From positions 1-64,000 of the forward strand of contig JBGATH010000009.1 in assembly GCA_044229235.1 (NCBI GenBank): a stretch of DNA of 64,000 bases. The letters run 5' to 3'. The stretch is from UKL13-2 sp044229235. Lineage in GTDB: Bacteria > Pseudomonadota > Gammaproteobacteria > Burkholderiales > Usitatibacteraceae. Shown piece after piece: positions 47,136 to 55,941 of the stretch. Position 1 is the first letter of the stretch. Each line of letters opens with the position of its first letter. The notes under the pieces were generated by a model. That model was given only the letters and a program-made list of their open reading frames with translations. It had not been told where the DNA came from and did no database searches. Both the position numbers and the translations under genes were made by a program.

Positions 47136-49166
47136 ATGCCGAAAAAGAACACTCGCATCACCGTTGAAGACTTGTGGAAAGTACGGCGAGCCGGCTCGGC
47201 GACACTGTCGCCGGACGGTGCGCAGGCTTGTGTTGCCGTTTCCAGCTACGAGATGGACGAGAACAAGGGCGCGTCACACTTGTGGCTGCTGTCCACATTT
47301 GGCGGGAAGGCGCGCGAACTGACGCGTTGCGGGGAAAACGACGGCCAGCCGCAATGGTCGCCCGACGGTTCGGTAATCGCCTTTGTCGGCAAGCGCGGCG
47401 AAGGCAAGAAGGCCGACCAGGAGCCGCAGCTTTACCTGATCGCAGCCGATGGCGGCGAGGCCCGCCGCGTCACCAGCCTTGCCACAGGCGTGTCGGCCAT
47501 CCGCTGGTTTGCCGACGGCAAGCGCCTCGCCTTCATTTCCTGGGTGTGGCCTGACCTGACGAAAGAACGCGAGCAAGCCCGGCGCTACAAGCAAAGACAG
47601 GACGACAAATGCAAGGCGCATGTGGTCGAACATACCCAGGTACGCTACTGGGACCACTGGCTGTCGGATGGCCGCAGGCCGCACCTGCATGTGGTTGATG
47701 TGGCCAGCGGCAGCTGCCGAGACCTGTTTGCCGGCAGCGGATACCACCTGCCGCTGGTCGATCCCGGCACCCCGGACTTCGACTTCGCGCCCGACGGCAA
47801 TCACCTGGTGTTCTGCTTCAATCCCCAGCCGGACCCGCGCGGTGACCAGCCGCACCATATTGTCGAAATGAATGTGCGCACGGGAAAGGCGAACAACCTG
47901 ACCGTGACCTCGCGGCTTTCCCACTACAGCCCCGCTTACTCACCGGACGGCAAGCACATCGCGTTGCTGGCGCAGAACATGCGCCGGTCGGTGGACGATG
48001 ACCTCAAGGTTCACCTGCTTGAGCGCAAGAGCGGCAAACTCACCGCATGGAGCCAGTGGGATCGCAACATCAATGCCCCGCTGAAATGGGCTGCAGACGG
48101 CGCCAGTGTGTACTTCGCGGCCGATGATCGCAGCCGCCTGTGCGTGTGGCGGCTGGCGAAAGGCAAGAAGGTGCCTGACCAGGTCGTGGCGGGCGGCACG
48201 GTAACCGAGTTCGACGTACGTGCCGATACGCTGGTGTTCGTGCGCAACAACATGTCCAGCGCGCCGCGGGTATTTGCTGCGGACGCCGATGGATCATCGG
48301 TGCGCGGCCTTGAAACCTTCAACGACGCCCTGATGGCGAAATTCAAGCTGGGCGCGGTCAAGGAATTCACGATCCAGGGCTGGAACAAGGAAGCGGTGCA
48401 GATGTGGGTGGTTTATCCGCCGGATTTCGACCCGAAAAAGAAGTGGCCGCTGGTGCACAACATCCACGGTGGCCCGCACGCCAACTGGGGTGACAACTTT
48501 CATTTTCGCTGGAACAACCACGTCTTTGCCGCGCAGGGCTACGTGGTGGTTTGCGTGAATTACCACGGTTCGCTGGGCTGGGGAAACAAGTTCCTCGAAT
48601 CGAACAATGGCAACTGGGGCACCAAGGAACACGCCGATATCGAGGCTGCGACCGATTTCATGCTCAAGCAGGGTTACATCGACCGCGCACGCTTGGCCGC
48701 GACCGGCGGCAGCTACGGCGGCAAGATGGTGGCCTGGATGAATGGTCGCAATGGCGCGAAGAAAGGTGGGGACCGGTACCAGGCCTACGTCTGCCATGCC
48801 GGCTGCTACGACTGGCAGTCGATGTATGCGGGCGACGCAGGTTACTGGTTCGATCATTCCCTGGCCGCGAAGTACTGGGACGACCCGGCCAAGGTGGACG
48901 CGCAGAATCCGGCCAGCCACACCGGATTCATGATGACACCCACGCTGGTGATGCACGGCGCGCTGGATTACCGTGTTCCTGATGCGCAGGGCCTGATGTA
49001 TTACAACGCACTGCGCTCGCTGGGCGTGCCGTCGAGAATGGTGTTTTTCCCCGACGAGAATCATTGGATCCTCAAGCCGCAGAACTCGCGCCTGTGGTAT
49101 CGCGAATATCTTGCCTGGCTGGCGCGCCATATCGGACAGGGACCGTCCCGAAAATCAAAGCGCTGA
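47136..49166 (+). CDS. S9-family (prolyl oligopeptidase-like) serine peptidase
   Basis: 676 aa. The first 400 residues are a TolB/WD40-like beta-propeller with LSPDGAQACVAVSS, WSPDGSVIAFVGKRG and YSPDGKHIALLAQN blades. The rest is an alpha/beta hydrolase: HNIHGGPHANWGDN (oxyanion region), the nucleophile in AATGGSYGGKMVAWM, the acid in HGALDYRVPD, and His in FPDENHWI. It cleaves peptides, probably acyl- or dipeptidyl-peptidase type. There is no clear signal peptide, so it is likely cytoplasmic. The stop overlaps the next start (TGATG). Confidence 0.92.
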   Translation: MPKKNTRITVEDLWKVRRAGSATLSPDGAQACVAVSSYEMDENKGASHLWLLSTFGGKARELTRCGENDGQPQWSPDGSVIAFVGKRGEGKKADQEPQLYLIAADGGEARRVTSLATGVSAIRWFADGKRLAFISWVWPDLTKEREQARRYKQRQDDKCKAHVVEHTQVRYWDHWLSDGRRPHLHVVDVASGSCRDLFAGSGYHLPLVDPGTPDFDFAPDGNHLVFCFNPQPDPRGDQPHHIVEMNVRTGKANNLTVTSRLSHYSPAYSPDGKHIALLAQNMRRSVDDDLKVHLLERKSGKLTAWSQWDRNINAPLKWAADGASVYFAADDRSRLCVWRLAKGKKVPDQVVAGGTVTEFDVRADTLVFVRNNMSSAPRVFAADADGSSVRGLETFNDALMAKFKLGAVKEFTIQGWNKEAVQMWVVYPPDFDPKKKWPLVHNIHGGPHANWGDNFHFRWNNHVFAAQGYVVVCVNYHGSLGWGNKFLESNNGNWGTKEHADIEAATDFMLKQGYIDRARLAATGGSYGGKMVAWMNGRNGAKKGGDRYQAYVCHAGCYDWQSMYAGDAGYWFDHSLAAKYWDDPAKVDAQNPASHTGFMMTPTLVMHGALDYRVPDAQGLMYYNALRSLGVPSRMVFFPDENHWILKPQNSRLWYREYLAWLARHIGQGPSRKSKR

Positions 49167-49690
49167 TGGCCAGCGACAAGGGAACAGCAGTGATCGTGTT
49201 CGGGCAACGATGGAAGCGTGTCGCGGCTGCGCTGGCGATGCTGGTGCTTGCGGCCGGCGTGTGCGCGCAGCCAACCGTGATCATCGTGCGGCATGGCGAA
49301 AAGGCCGATGAAGGCAAGGATCCGGCACTGTCGGCGGCGGGCATGGCGCGGGCCGAACACCTCGCCAGCATGCTGGCGACCAGCGGCGTGACGGTGATCT
49401 ACACCACCCAGTTCCGCCGCACCCAGCTGCTGGCGCAGCCCCTGGCGAAGCGCATCGGCGTCGCGCCCACCGTGGTGGCGGCGGCCGACGGCGACGCGCT
49501 CATCCGGCAGATACAGGCCCGCCGCGTGGCCGACACGGTACTCGTGGTCGGGCACAGCAATACGGTGCCCGCCATCATCAAGGCGCTGGGCGTCAGGGAA
49601 GAAGTCAAGGTCGCCGATGACGAGTACGACAACATCTTCGTCGTCGTGCCTAGCGGGACGCAAACGACCGTCCTGAAAATGAAGTATTGA
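49166..49690 (+). CDS. Exported histidine phosphatase (phosphoglycerate mutase-like)
   Basis: 174 aa with a hydrophobic N-terminal segment (VAAALAMLVLAAGVCAQ) that looks like a signal peptide. The catalytic RHG motif is IIVRHGEKADEG, and the second catalytic His is in VVGHSNTVPA. The conserved Arg in TQFRRTQLLAQPLA is also present. Related to SixA and alpha-ribazole phosphatase folds, but the exported form suggests a scavenging phosphatase. It overlaps the S9 gene by one base (TGATG). Confidence 0.85.
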   Translation: MASDKGTAVIVFGQRWKRVAAALAMLVLAAGVCAQPTVIIVRHGEKADEGKDPALSAAGMARAEHLASMLATSGVTVIYTTQFRRTQLLAQPLAKRIGVAPTVVAAADGDALIRQIQARRVADTVLVVGHSNTVPAIIKALGVREEVKVADDEYDNIFVVVPSGTQTTVLKMKY

Positions 49691-49709
49691 ACTCGCGCCG
49701 CGCGCCACG

Positions 49710-49737
49710 CCGGCCTGCGGGCCTAGGCCGGTTGGTT
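49710..49737 (+). terminator. Possible terminator after the histidine phosphatase gene
   Basis: CCGGCCT (49710-49716) and AGGCCGG (49725-49731) can pair with an eight-base loop, followed by the short U-rich TTGGTT. It is a weak intrinsic terminator at best, 20 bases after the stop. Confidence 0.4.
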
Positions 49738-49849
49738 CGGGGTGGGCGATAAGCCCTACAATAGCGGCTGAAACTTTCTGAAACATCCGGCAACCGGGCA
49801 GAAACAGGCGTTGCCGTCGATGATCCCGCGAATTCCCCAGGAGAAGCAC

Positions 49850-51943
49850 ATGGTTTTGTCACGCCCCGTCAAGTGGTCAAGTCTTTGCATGGCCGGCGCT
49901 ATCGCCCTGGCCGGTTGCAAGGCGACGGAGACCCCGGATTACAACGTCAAGCCGAGCTTTGTCGGCACGGTGACGATTTCTTCATTTGACGGTTCCAGCG
50001 ACGACCTGCTTACCGGCGGGCTCGGCAAGACCGCCTTACAGTCGGCCACGGCGCCCGTCGTCACCAATCTGGCCAGCCCCACTGCGGCGGAATTGCGCAA
50101 GCTCGCCATTTACACCAATTACCGGGCGCTGGTCGATACCACCGCCGGCGGCGGCTATGGCCTCATTTACGGACCGAATGTGGATGCCAACGGTGGCGTC
50201 AATGCCACCGAAGGCCTGGTGCCCGGTGTGGAGGCCGTGACTTACCTCGACGACGGCACCGGCAAGCGCAACATTACGGCGGTGTTGCAGATCCCGAGCT
50301 ATTTCAACCGCTCTGCGCCGTGTCTTGTCGCCGCAACCTCGAGCGGTTCGCGGGGGCCGTACGGCGCCATCGCCACAGCCGGCGAGTGGGCTCTCAAGCG
50401 CGGTTGCGCTGTGGTCTATGTGGACAAGGGCACAGGCATTGGCGCGCACGACCTGGCAACCAATACCGTCAATGGCATCGACGGCGTGCGCAAGGATGCC
50501 ACCGCGGCGGCCAACACCTCCAATTTCACGGCCTCGATGACCGCAACGGAACTGGCCGCGTACAACGCCAGCTTCCCCAACCGCATCGCGTTGAAGCATG
50601 CCCATTCCCAGCAGAATCCGGAACGCGACTGGGGCCTGTATCTGCTGCAGGCCGTGGAGTATTCGCTCTATTACCTGAACGAAACGTTTTCCCAGGTCAT
50701 CAATGGGCAGCACCTGAGTTCGTTCAAGGCCGCCAACGTGCTGGTAATCGCCTCCAGCGTCGGCGATGGCGGTGGCGCCGCGCTATCCGCGCTCGAGCAG
50801 GACAGCAATGGTCTGATCGACGGCGTCGCGGTGGCGCAACCGAATATCCAGATGGTGGCAAATTCGGCGCTCACGGTCCGCCGCGGCAGTACCTCGCGTG
50901 TCGGTACCGGCAGGCAACTTTACGACTACGTCTCGATGGCCAACCTGTTGCAACCCTGCGCGGCGCTGGCAGTCAGCGCCGGTGCCGTGCCCGGCGCGGC
51001 GCTGCTCGACAGCACCCGGTCCGGCGCGCGCTGCAACGCACTCAAGGCAAAGGGCATCCTGACGGCGACCACCACGCTGCTGCAGGCCGAAGAAGCGCTG
51101 ACCATGCTTCTGGGTTACGGCTGGGAAGCGGAATCCAGCGCGCTGCATGCGTCCCACTACGCGCTGGCCACACCTGCCCTGGCGGTTACCCAGGCCAATG
51201 CCTACGGGCGCTTCGGCGTTCGCGACAATCTGTGCGGATTCAGTTTTGCAGGGGTGGGTGCGGACTCGAAGCCCGCCGCGCTTGACGGCCTTGCCACCAT
51301 TTTTGGCACCGGTAGCGGCATGCCCTCGGCGGGCGGTATCGCCGTCATGAACAACAACGCCGTGGGAGGCGCCATTCTCGATAGTTTGTCGGTATCACCA
51401 ACGACCGGCGCCGCCGACTACAACATCGACGGGGCCCTGTGCCTGCGCAACCTGTTCGCCGGCACGGACGCGAATGCCGCGAAAGTGCAGCAGGGCATGG
51501 CGGAAGTGCGTCGCAGCGGCAACCTGCGTGGCAAGCCGGCCGTTATCGTTCACGGCCGCGCTGACGCGCTGATTCCGGCCGCTTTCACATCGCGTCCCTA
51601 TTTTGGACTGAACAAGATCGTCGAAGGCGCAACCAGCAAGCTCAGCTACATCGAGGTCACGAACGCGCAGCACCTCGACGTGCTCAATGGACAGATTGCC
51701 GGCTATGACACGCGCTTCGTACCGCTGCAGCGCTACTTCATCGCGGCGATGGACGCGGTGTACGCCAACCTCACGGCCGGCACGGCACTGCCACCCAGCC
51801 AGGTGGTTCGGACCACGCCACGGTCCGGTTCAGCCGGCGCTGCGGACGCGATTGCGTTGAGCAATGTGCCGGTGTTTGCCACCGCGCCAGTGGCCGCGGA
51901 CCAGATCACCTTCAGCGGCAACACGGTGGTGATCCCGGACTGA
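49850..51943 (+). CDS. D-(-)-3-hydroxybutyrate oligomer hydrolase family protein
   Basis: 697 aa. The start MVLSRPVKWSSLCMAGAIAL followed by AGC is a lipoprotein-type signal (lipobox LAGC). Characteristic stretches of the 3HB-oligomer hydrolase family (PF10605 type) include LAIYTNYRALVDTTAGGGYG, SSGSRGPYGAIATAGEWALK, HAHSQQNPERDWGLYLLQAV and ASSVGDGGGAALSALEQD. The last has a Ser in a GxSxGG-like setting that is a candidate nucleophile. It would split 3-hydroxybutyrate oligomers released from PHB or from outside, pointing to PHB use. AGGAG lies seven bases before the ATG. A strong terminator follows. Confidence 0.88.
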   Translation: MVLSRPVKWSSLCMAGAIALAGCKATETPDYNVKPSFVGTVTISSFDGSSDDLLTGGLGKTALQSATAPVVTNLASPTAAELRKLAIYTNYRALVDTTAGGGYGLIYGPNVDANGGVNATEGLVPGVEAVTYLDDGTGKRNITAVLQIPSYFNRSAPCLVAATSSGSRGPYGAIATAGEWALKRGCAVVYVDKGTGIGAHDLATNTVNGIDGVRKDATAAANTSNFTASMTATELAAYNASFPNRIALKHAHSQQNPERDWGLYLLQAVEYSLYYLNETFSQVINGQHLSSFKAANVLVIASSVGDGGGAALSALEQDSNGLIDGVAVAQPNIQMVANSALTVRRGSTSRVGTGRQLYDYVSMANLLQPCAALAVSAGAVPGAALLDSTRSGARCNALKAKGILTATTTLLQAEEALTMLLGYGWEAESSALHASHYALATPALAVTQANAYGRFGVRDNLCGFSFAGVGADSKPAALDGLATIFGTGSGMPSAGGIAVMNNNAVGGAILDSLSVSPTTGAADYNIDGALCLRNLFAGTDANAAKVQQGMAEVRRSGNLRGKPAVIVHGRADALIPAAFTSRPYFGLNKIVEGATSKLSYIEVTNAQHLDVLNGQIAGYDTRFVPLQRYFIAAMDAVYANLTAGTALPPSQVVRTTPRSGSAGAADAIALSNVPVFATAPVAADQITFSGNTVVIPD

Positions 51944-51966
51944 ATACAACCAGCACACACGCATAA

Positions 51967-51994
51967 ACGCCCCGCCAGCGGGGCGTTTTTTTTT
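51967..51994 (+). terminator. Intrinsic terminator after the 3HB-oligomer hydrolase
   Basis: ACGCCCCG-CCAG-CGGGGCGT is a perfect eight-base-pair stem followed by eight Ts. It lies 24 bases after the stop and ends the plus-strand transcript. Confidence 0.92.
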
Positions 51995-51996
51995 GG

Positions 51997-52060
51997 TGAA
52001 ACTCCAGGTCTGGCGCGCGTTTGCGGGCATTTTTGCCCGCAAAGCCGCGCCGATTCTGCG
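51997..52060. repeat. Divergent copy of the palindromic element (copy C)
   Basis: GAAACTCCAGGTCTGG, then GCGCG, a central hairpin GCGGGCA-TTTT-TGCCCGC, and GCCGCGCCG follow the plan of copies A and B with substitutions. It lies between the terminator and the convergent DUF418 gene. Confidence 0.55.
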
Positions 52061-52067
52061 GTTTGGC

Positions 52068-53261
52068 CTAGCCGTGATTCGTGTAGTGGCGCCACGCCTC
52101 TTCCAGCGGGCTGCGCATGCCAAGACGCAACATGGCGTGGCTGGTCAGCAGCAACAGCAAGTAGATCACCACGGCCGCCTGCAGCAATCTGCTCTGTGTG
52201 AGCGTCGCGCCCAGACCAAGGCCGAAGCCGCTCAGCAGTACGCCCATCAGTACCGACTGCCCCACGTAGTTGCTCAGCGACAGCCGGCCCGCGGGCGCTA
52301 ACCAGGACAGGACGCGTGATCCGATCGCGGTATCGGCCGCCAGCACGGCTGCGGCGACGTAGGCAACCGAAAGCACAGGTGCGAAATCGGCGGGAAACGC
52401 TTCCAGCAAGGTGGCGTGTCGCCAGGGGTCGCCAGCCAGGTTCCACATTCCCCATGCGTGCCAGGCATTTACCGGCAAACCAACGACGAGGCCCCATCCC
52501 AGTGCGCGCCACCAGAAGGCGCGGTACCGCCGGCGCTGGCGTAGCAAGCCAAGTTGCGCGCACAGCGCGCCCATCAGCGCGATCACCATGATGCCCGGCA
52601 GGATCAGCACGAAACCCATCGTGACCACGGCATACTCGCCAGCCCGGCGGCAAAGGGCGTCCAGGTAGGTGCCTCGACTGTAGGTCTCAAACGCTTCCTT
52701 TGCGTCGCGCGCCATGTTGGCTGCGTCTGCCGCGCTGTCGGCAGACGCGGCGGTGGTGAATGCCACCGTGGCCGGCACGGCCACCAGCAGGAACACCAGG
52801 CTCCACCATTTGAGCGCCTGGAGAAGTTGGCGCGGCCCCTTGCCGATGTATCTGGCGAGAACTTTCCCCGCCAGGGCATAGGTGGTGAGAATGTCACCGA
52901 ACCAGAGAAACACACCGTGCAGGACGCCCATGCCAAGCATGAAGTTGGTGCGGCGGGCAAAGTGCTGCCGGGCATTGGCACCGCGTGCCAGCCATCGGCG
53001 CGTTTGCATAGCGAAACCGTAGCCAAAGCAAAAACAGAATATCGGGTAGAACTTGTAGTGCAACAGCAATGCGGTAAACACCACCGTCAGGTGGTCGGCC
53101 AGGTTGCTGGCAGCCGACAATACGCCGAGCGACGATGCATTGAGCCCGAGCAAATAGCTCTGGATATTGACTGCAAGGATGCCGAACAGGGCGATGCCGC
53201 GCAGCGCGTCAATCAGATCGTCGCGCGTACGCGGATGCGTTTCGGCCGGCGGCATCTCCAC
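52068..53261 (-). CDS. DUF418-domain (YeiB-like) membrane protein
   Basis: 397 aa, about ten membrane spans. RDDLIDALRGIALFGILAVNI is the family's N-terminal signature, and GRLSLSNYVGQSVLMGVLL belongs to the DUF418 region. A second family hallmark is a long hydrophobic run ending HAMLRLG. Function is unknown; relatives are predicted transporters or acyltransferase-like membrane proteins. The GTG at 53261 follows the stop of the upstream gene; an ATG two codons later is equally possible. Confidence 0.85.
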   Translation of the reverse strand: MEMPPAETHPRTRDDLIDALRGIALFGILAVNIQSYLLGLNASSLGVLSAASNLADHLTVVFTALLLHYKFYPIFCFCFGYGFAMQTRRWLARGANARQHFARRTNFMLGMGVLHGVFLWFGDILTTYALAGKVLARYIGKGPRQLLQALKWWSLVFLLVAVPATVAFTTAASADSAADAANMARDAKEAFETYSRGTYLDALCRRAGEYAVVTMGFVLILPGIMVIALMGALCAQLGLLRQRRRYRAFWWRALGWGLVVGLPVNAWHAWGMWNLAGDPWRHATLLEAFPADFAPVLSVAYVAAAVLAADTAIGSRVLSWLAPAGRLSLSNYVGQSVLMGVLLSGFGLGLGATLTQSRLLQAAVVIYLLLLLTSHAMLRLGMRSPLEEAWRHYTNHG

Positions 53262-53735
53262 TCAGCTCTTGATGGCGAGGATCAGCAGCGCGCCAACCAC
53301 CAATACCGTGGCAAGGCCTCGCAGACGAAAGAACCACGCCGGAATCAGCGATTGCAGGCGCAATAGCCCGTCGACCGCCCAGACGCAAACGAACAAGCCG
53401 GCGGCACATGCCAGCCGCAGCGACGCAGGCTCGATGAACAGCAGGCACCAGCCCGCCAGCGATATCGTCACTGAAATCATGAACAGGGTGCGCGCGCTGC
53501 GTGGCGCGGCCTCACTCAGCGCCACGGCCAGGCCCCACTGAATGCCGCCCAGGAACGAAAGAATGATCGCGGCATAGGTGGACGCGGCGTAGAGCAGCCG
53601 GGCGTGATGCTCCAGCGGCAGGACGAAGGCACCAGCAGCTGCGGCAATGAAGGGCAGGGCACCGGACAGCGTGAGTATCCATGCGCTGCGCGGGGTCATG
53701 ACGGGCCTGGCGGAAATTGTCGAATCAGTAGTCAT
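53262..53735 (-). CDS. DUF3429-domain membrane protein
   Basis: 157 aa with four or five membrane spans: ILTLSGALPFIAAAAGAFVL, YAAIILSFLGGIQWGLAVAL, LFMISVTISLAGWCLLFIEP and a last span before KS. The segment FLGGIQWGLA is characteristic of DUF3429. No function is known. It ends one base before the GTG of the DUF418 gene, so the two form an operon. Confidence 0.85.
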   Translation of the reverse strand: MTTDSTISARPVMTPRSAWILTLSGALPFIAAAAGAFVLPLEHHARLLYAASTYAAIILSFLGGIQWGLAVALSEAAPRSARTLFMISVTISLAGWCLLFIEPASLRLACAAGLFVCVWAVDGLLRLQSLIPAWFFRLRGLATVLVVGALLILAIKS

Positions 53736-54024
53736 GCCTTCGCAGTCTGGTCGAAGTAACGTGCGTTTCGCGCTTGCTGCACGGGTCGCAAATTCAATGG
53801 TTTCGACGAGCCTGACGCCGGGGCGGCGTGTGGAATCGCCTTGCTAACGGGGTGCTTTTCGAGGGTCAAAAGTGCTGCATGGATGAATCTTTACAGATGT
53901 TGACAGAAACAGGCCCATAAAGCGGTTTTTGTGTGTGTTGCCTCACATATTCATGGACGTGCGGTCGGTAAGATTCGCCCTGTCAAAGAACTCAACTGTA
54001 TTCCCCTCTCCAAAGGAAACAACC
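53736..54024. promoter_or_regulatory. Divergent region before the secreted-protein cluster
   Basis: This 289-base region lies between the DUF3429 gene (minus) and the first fimbrial-like subunit (plus). It is less GC-rich towards the subunit gene and contains a TTGACA at 53900-53905, but I could not find a matching -10 at the right distance. No gene is seen. Confidence 0.4.
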
Positions 54025-54642
54025 ATGCGCAACCTGCTCCTCAAGTCCGCCGTCGCCGCCGCCCTGGCATTGCCCCTGCTGGCCAACGCGGAATCCGCTT
54101 TCAATACCACTTCGCCCGGCCCGACGTCCGCTTCCGCGCGTCTCGATTTCCAGATCGTCATTCCCCGCGTCCTGTTCCTGCAAGTCGGTACCGGCACCAG
54201 TATGGCCGCCAACGGCGCAATCGACATGGTGACCTTTACCGTGCCCGCCGCCAACGTCGGCGACAGCAGCGTGATCGCCGGCACCGGCGGCAACCTGGGT
54301 ACCGGCAAGGTAACCGCCAAGCTGATCGGTAACGGCGGCACCATTACCCTTGGCTCGACCGTGCCCAATGGACTGACCGATGGCGCCGGCAGCACCATTT
54401 CGTATGCCCAGATCGCCACGGCTTCCGCCGTTGGTGGTACCGGCAACATCCTCACCGCACCGGCGCTGGTGGACAACACGACCACCAACACAGCCGTGGC
54501 CGTGACCAGTGGCACGAAGGTCACCAACCGCGACGCGACCTGGACCTACACCTACCTGAACTCGGTGGTGCCGGCTGCAGGCACCTACGGTGGCGCCGGC
54601 GTAAACCAGGGCCGCGTGACCTACACAGCCACGATGCTTTGA
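54025..54642 (+). CDS. Secreted structural subunit-like protein 1
   Basis: 205 aa with a clear signal peptide (NLLLKSAVAAALALPLLANA). The mature part is beta-rich and low in charge: LDFQIVIPRVLFLQVGTGT, repeated Gly/Thr/Ala stretches, and a C-terminal strand GRVTYTATML of the kind ending pilin-type subunits. No cysteines are present. Together with the paralogue at 54810, the chaperone and the outer-membrane protein it forms a surface-structure cluster. AAAGGA lies before the ATG. It has its own terminator, consistent with strong separate expression. Confidence 0.72.
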   Translation: MRNLLLKSAVAAALALPLLANAESAFNTTSPGPTSASARLDFQIVIPRVLFLQVGTGTSMAANGAIDMVTFTVPAANVGDSSVIAGTGGNLGTGKVTAKLIGNGGTITLGSTVPNGLTDGAGSTISYAQIATASAVGGTGNILTAPALVDNTTTNTAVAVTSGTKVTNRDATWTYTYLNSVVPAAGTYGGAGVNQGRVTYTATML

Positions 54643-54675
54643 TTCGCCAGCCGATCGAACCGATCGGTCAGCGCG

Positions 54676-54713
54676 AAGGGTGCCAGTACAAGTGTACGGC
54701 ACCCTTTTTTTTC
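54676..54713 (+). terminator. Intrinsic terminator after subunit gene 1
   Basis: GGGTGCC (54678-54684) pairs with GGCACCC (54698-54704), with an inner GTAC/GTAC pairing, followed by eight Ts. It would stop most transcripts after the first subunit gene and allow it to be expressed in excess over the downstream genes. Confidence 0.88.
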
Positions 54714-54809
54714 AAACTTTTTCTCCTGCCGCCGGTCCATTAAGATAGTCTGGCGGATACGGCGCGCGACCAGCACCCGCAGCGTCGTTGCACTGACCGG
54801 CTAAAACCA

Positions 54810-55454
54810 ATGCCTGCGACCATTATCCTCAAGAAGTGTGCGATGTCTGCCGTTTGCCTGGCTGCGACCGCTCTCGCCGGTCCCGCGGCGGAGGCGTATG
54901 CGGTGAACATCACTGCCGGCACGCGCGCCATTTACCTGCAAGTCGGGAACGGCACCTTTACCGGTACCTATTCCGGTGGCGGAACCCCCGGCAACAATGC
55001 CACCATCAACCGCGTATCGGTGACCGTCGCCGCAAATGCCGTGGGCAGCGGCGTTGCGCAACAGATGACCAGCAACAGTACTGCCGCCAACAGCCCGTAC
55101 GATAATTTTGCGTTTTGCACCACGCCCGCACAGGTGTATATCGGTGGATTTTTCCGTTTGCCGGGCGCCGTCGGCACCGCGACATTGACCGTTACCACCA
55201 GTGCCGCGAATCTGACCAATGCTAGCGGCGACACCATTCCCTTCAGCCAGATCAGCTGGGCATCGGGCGGCGCGGGCGATGCGGCACCGTTCACCATCCC
55301 TGCCGGCACGTTCACCGGCGGAACCCAGACCCTTACCACATTTCCGGTCAACACCTGGCGTGAAAGCTGCCATAGGTTTTCCTATGCCAATGCGGCAGTG
55401 GTCGCGTCAGGCACCTACACCGGCCGGGCCACCTATACCTTGAGCGCGCCATGA
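54810..55454 (+). CDS. Secreted structural subunit-like protein 2
   Basis: 214 aa with a signal peptide (MSAVCLAATALAGPAAEAYA). It shares the IYLQVGNGT motif and the plan of subunit 1 (FLQVGTGT), the SQISWASGG stretch matching YAQIATASA, and the final strand TYTGRATYTLSAP. Two cysteines (FAFCTTPAQ and RESCHRFS) could form a disulfide. It probably is a minor or adaptor subunit of the same structure. The stop overlaps the next start by four bases. Confidence 0.68.
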   Translation: MPATIILKKCAMSAVCLAATALAGPAAEAYAVNITAGTRAIYLQVGNGTFTGTYSGGGTPGNNATINRVSVTVAANAVGSGVAQQMTSNSTAANSPYDNFAFCTTPAQVYIGGFFRLPGAVGTATLTVTTSAANLTNASGDTIPFSQISWASGGAGDAAPFTIPAGTFTGGTQTLTTFPVNTWRESCHRFSYANAAVVASGTYTGRATYTLSAP

Positions 55455-55936
55455 ACGAGCGGTCCACGCACCCGTTGTCAACGCTCGCAGGGCTGGCCCT
55501 GGCGGCATTGCTTTGTGCAGGTATCGGCAGCGCGCAGTCGGCCACGTTCCGGGTGGACGATTCCGCGTCACTGCCTGCGGATACGTCGGTGGCCATGAAA
55601 TGGCAATCGCTGGCGCCGACACGTTCGGCAAGCCACCTCGTGGAAGGCGCCACGCTGGTGACCGTCCGCCTGAACCTCGCGCCGTGGGTCAACAAGACCG
55701 GCAAGATTTATATGGCACTGGCACAGCAACCGGTAGGCTTGGTCAGCGCCGAGTGGAGCACGCAGGGCGTCCTGTTGCCCGGCCAGTTGAATTCAGGCAG
55801 TCGCACGCTGGTCTATGCGGGACCGGTTCGCACCGCCAAGCTGGAGGATACGATTGCCCTGAAAATTCTGACCGACGGGCGACGCCTTTCGGCACCGCAG
55901 CGTCTGAATTTCTATTTTGAAATTGACGTGGACTGA
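55451..55936 (+). CDS. Secreted beta-rich protein of unknown function
   Basis: 161 aa with a signal peptide (LAGLALAALLCAGIGSAQSA). The mature part, TFRVDDSASLPADTSVAMKW to the end, is beta-rich and lacks cysteines. It ends in QRLNFYFEIDVD, which resembles a donor-type terminal strand. I do not recognise a family. It is coupled to subunit 2 (ATGA overlap) and lies 5 bases before the chaperone gene, so it is probably a further subunit or tip component. Confidence 0.62.
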   Translation: MNERSTHPLSTLAGLALAALLCAGIGSAQSATFRVDDSASLPADTSVAMKWQSLAPTRSASHLVEGATLVTVRLNLAPWVNKTGKIYMALAQQPVGLVSAEWSTQGVLLPGQLNSGSRTLVYAGPVRTAKLEDTIALKILTDGRRLSAPQRLNFYFEIDVD

Positions 55937-55941
55937 AGACC

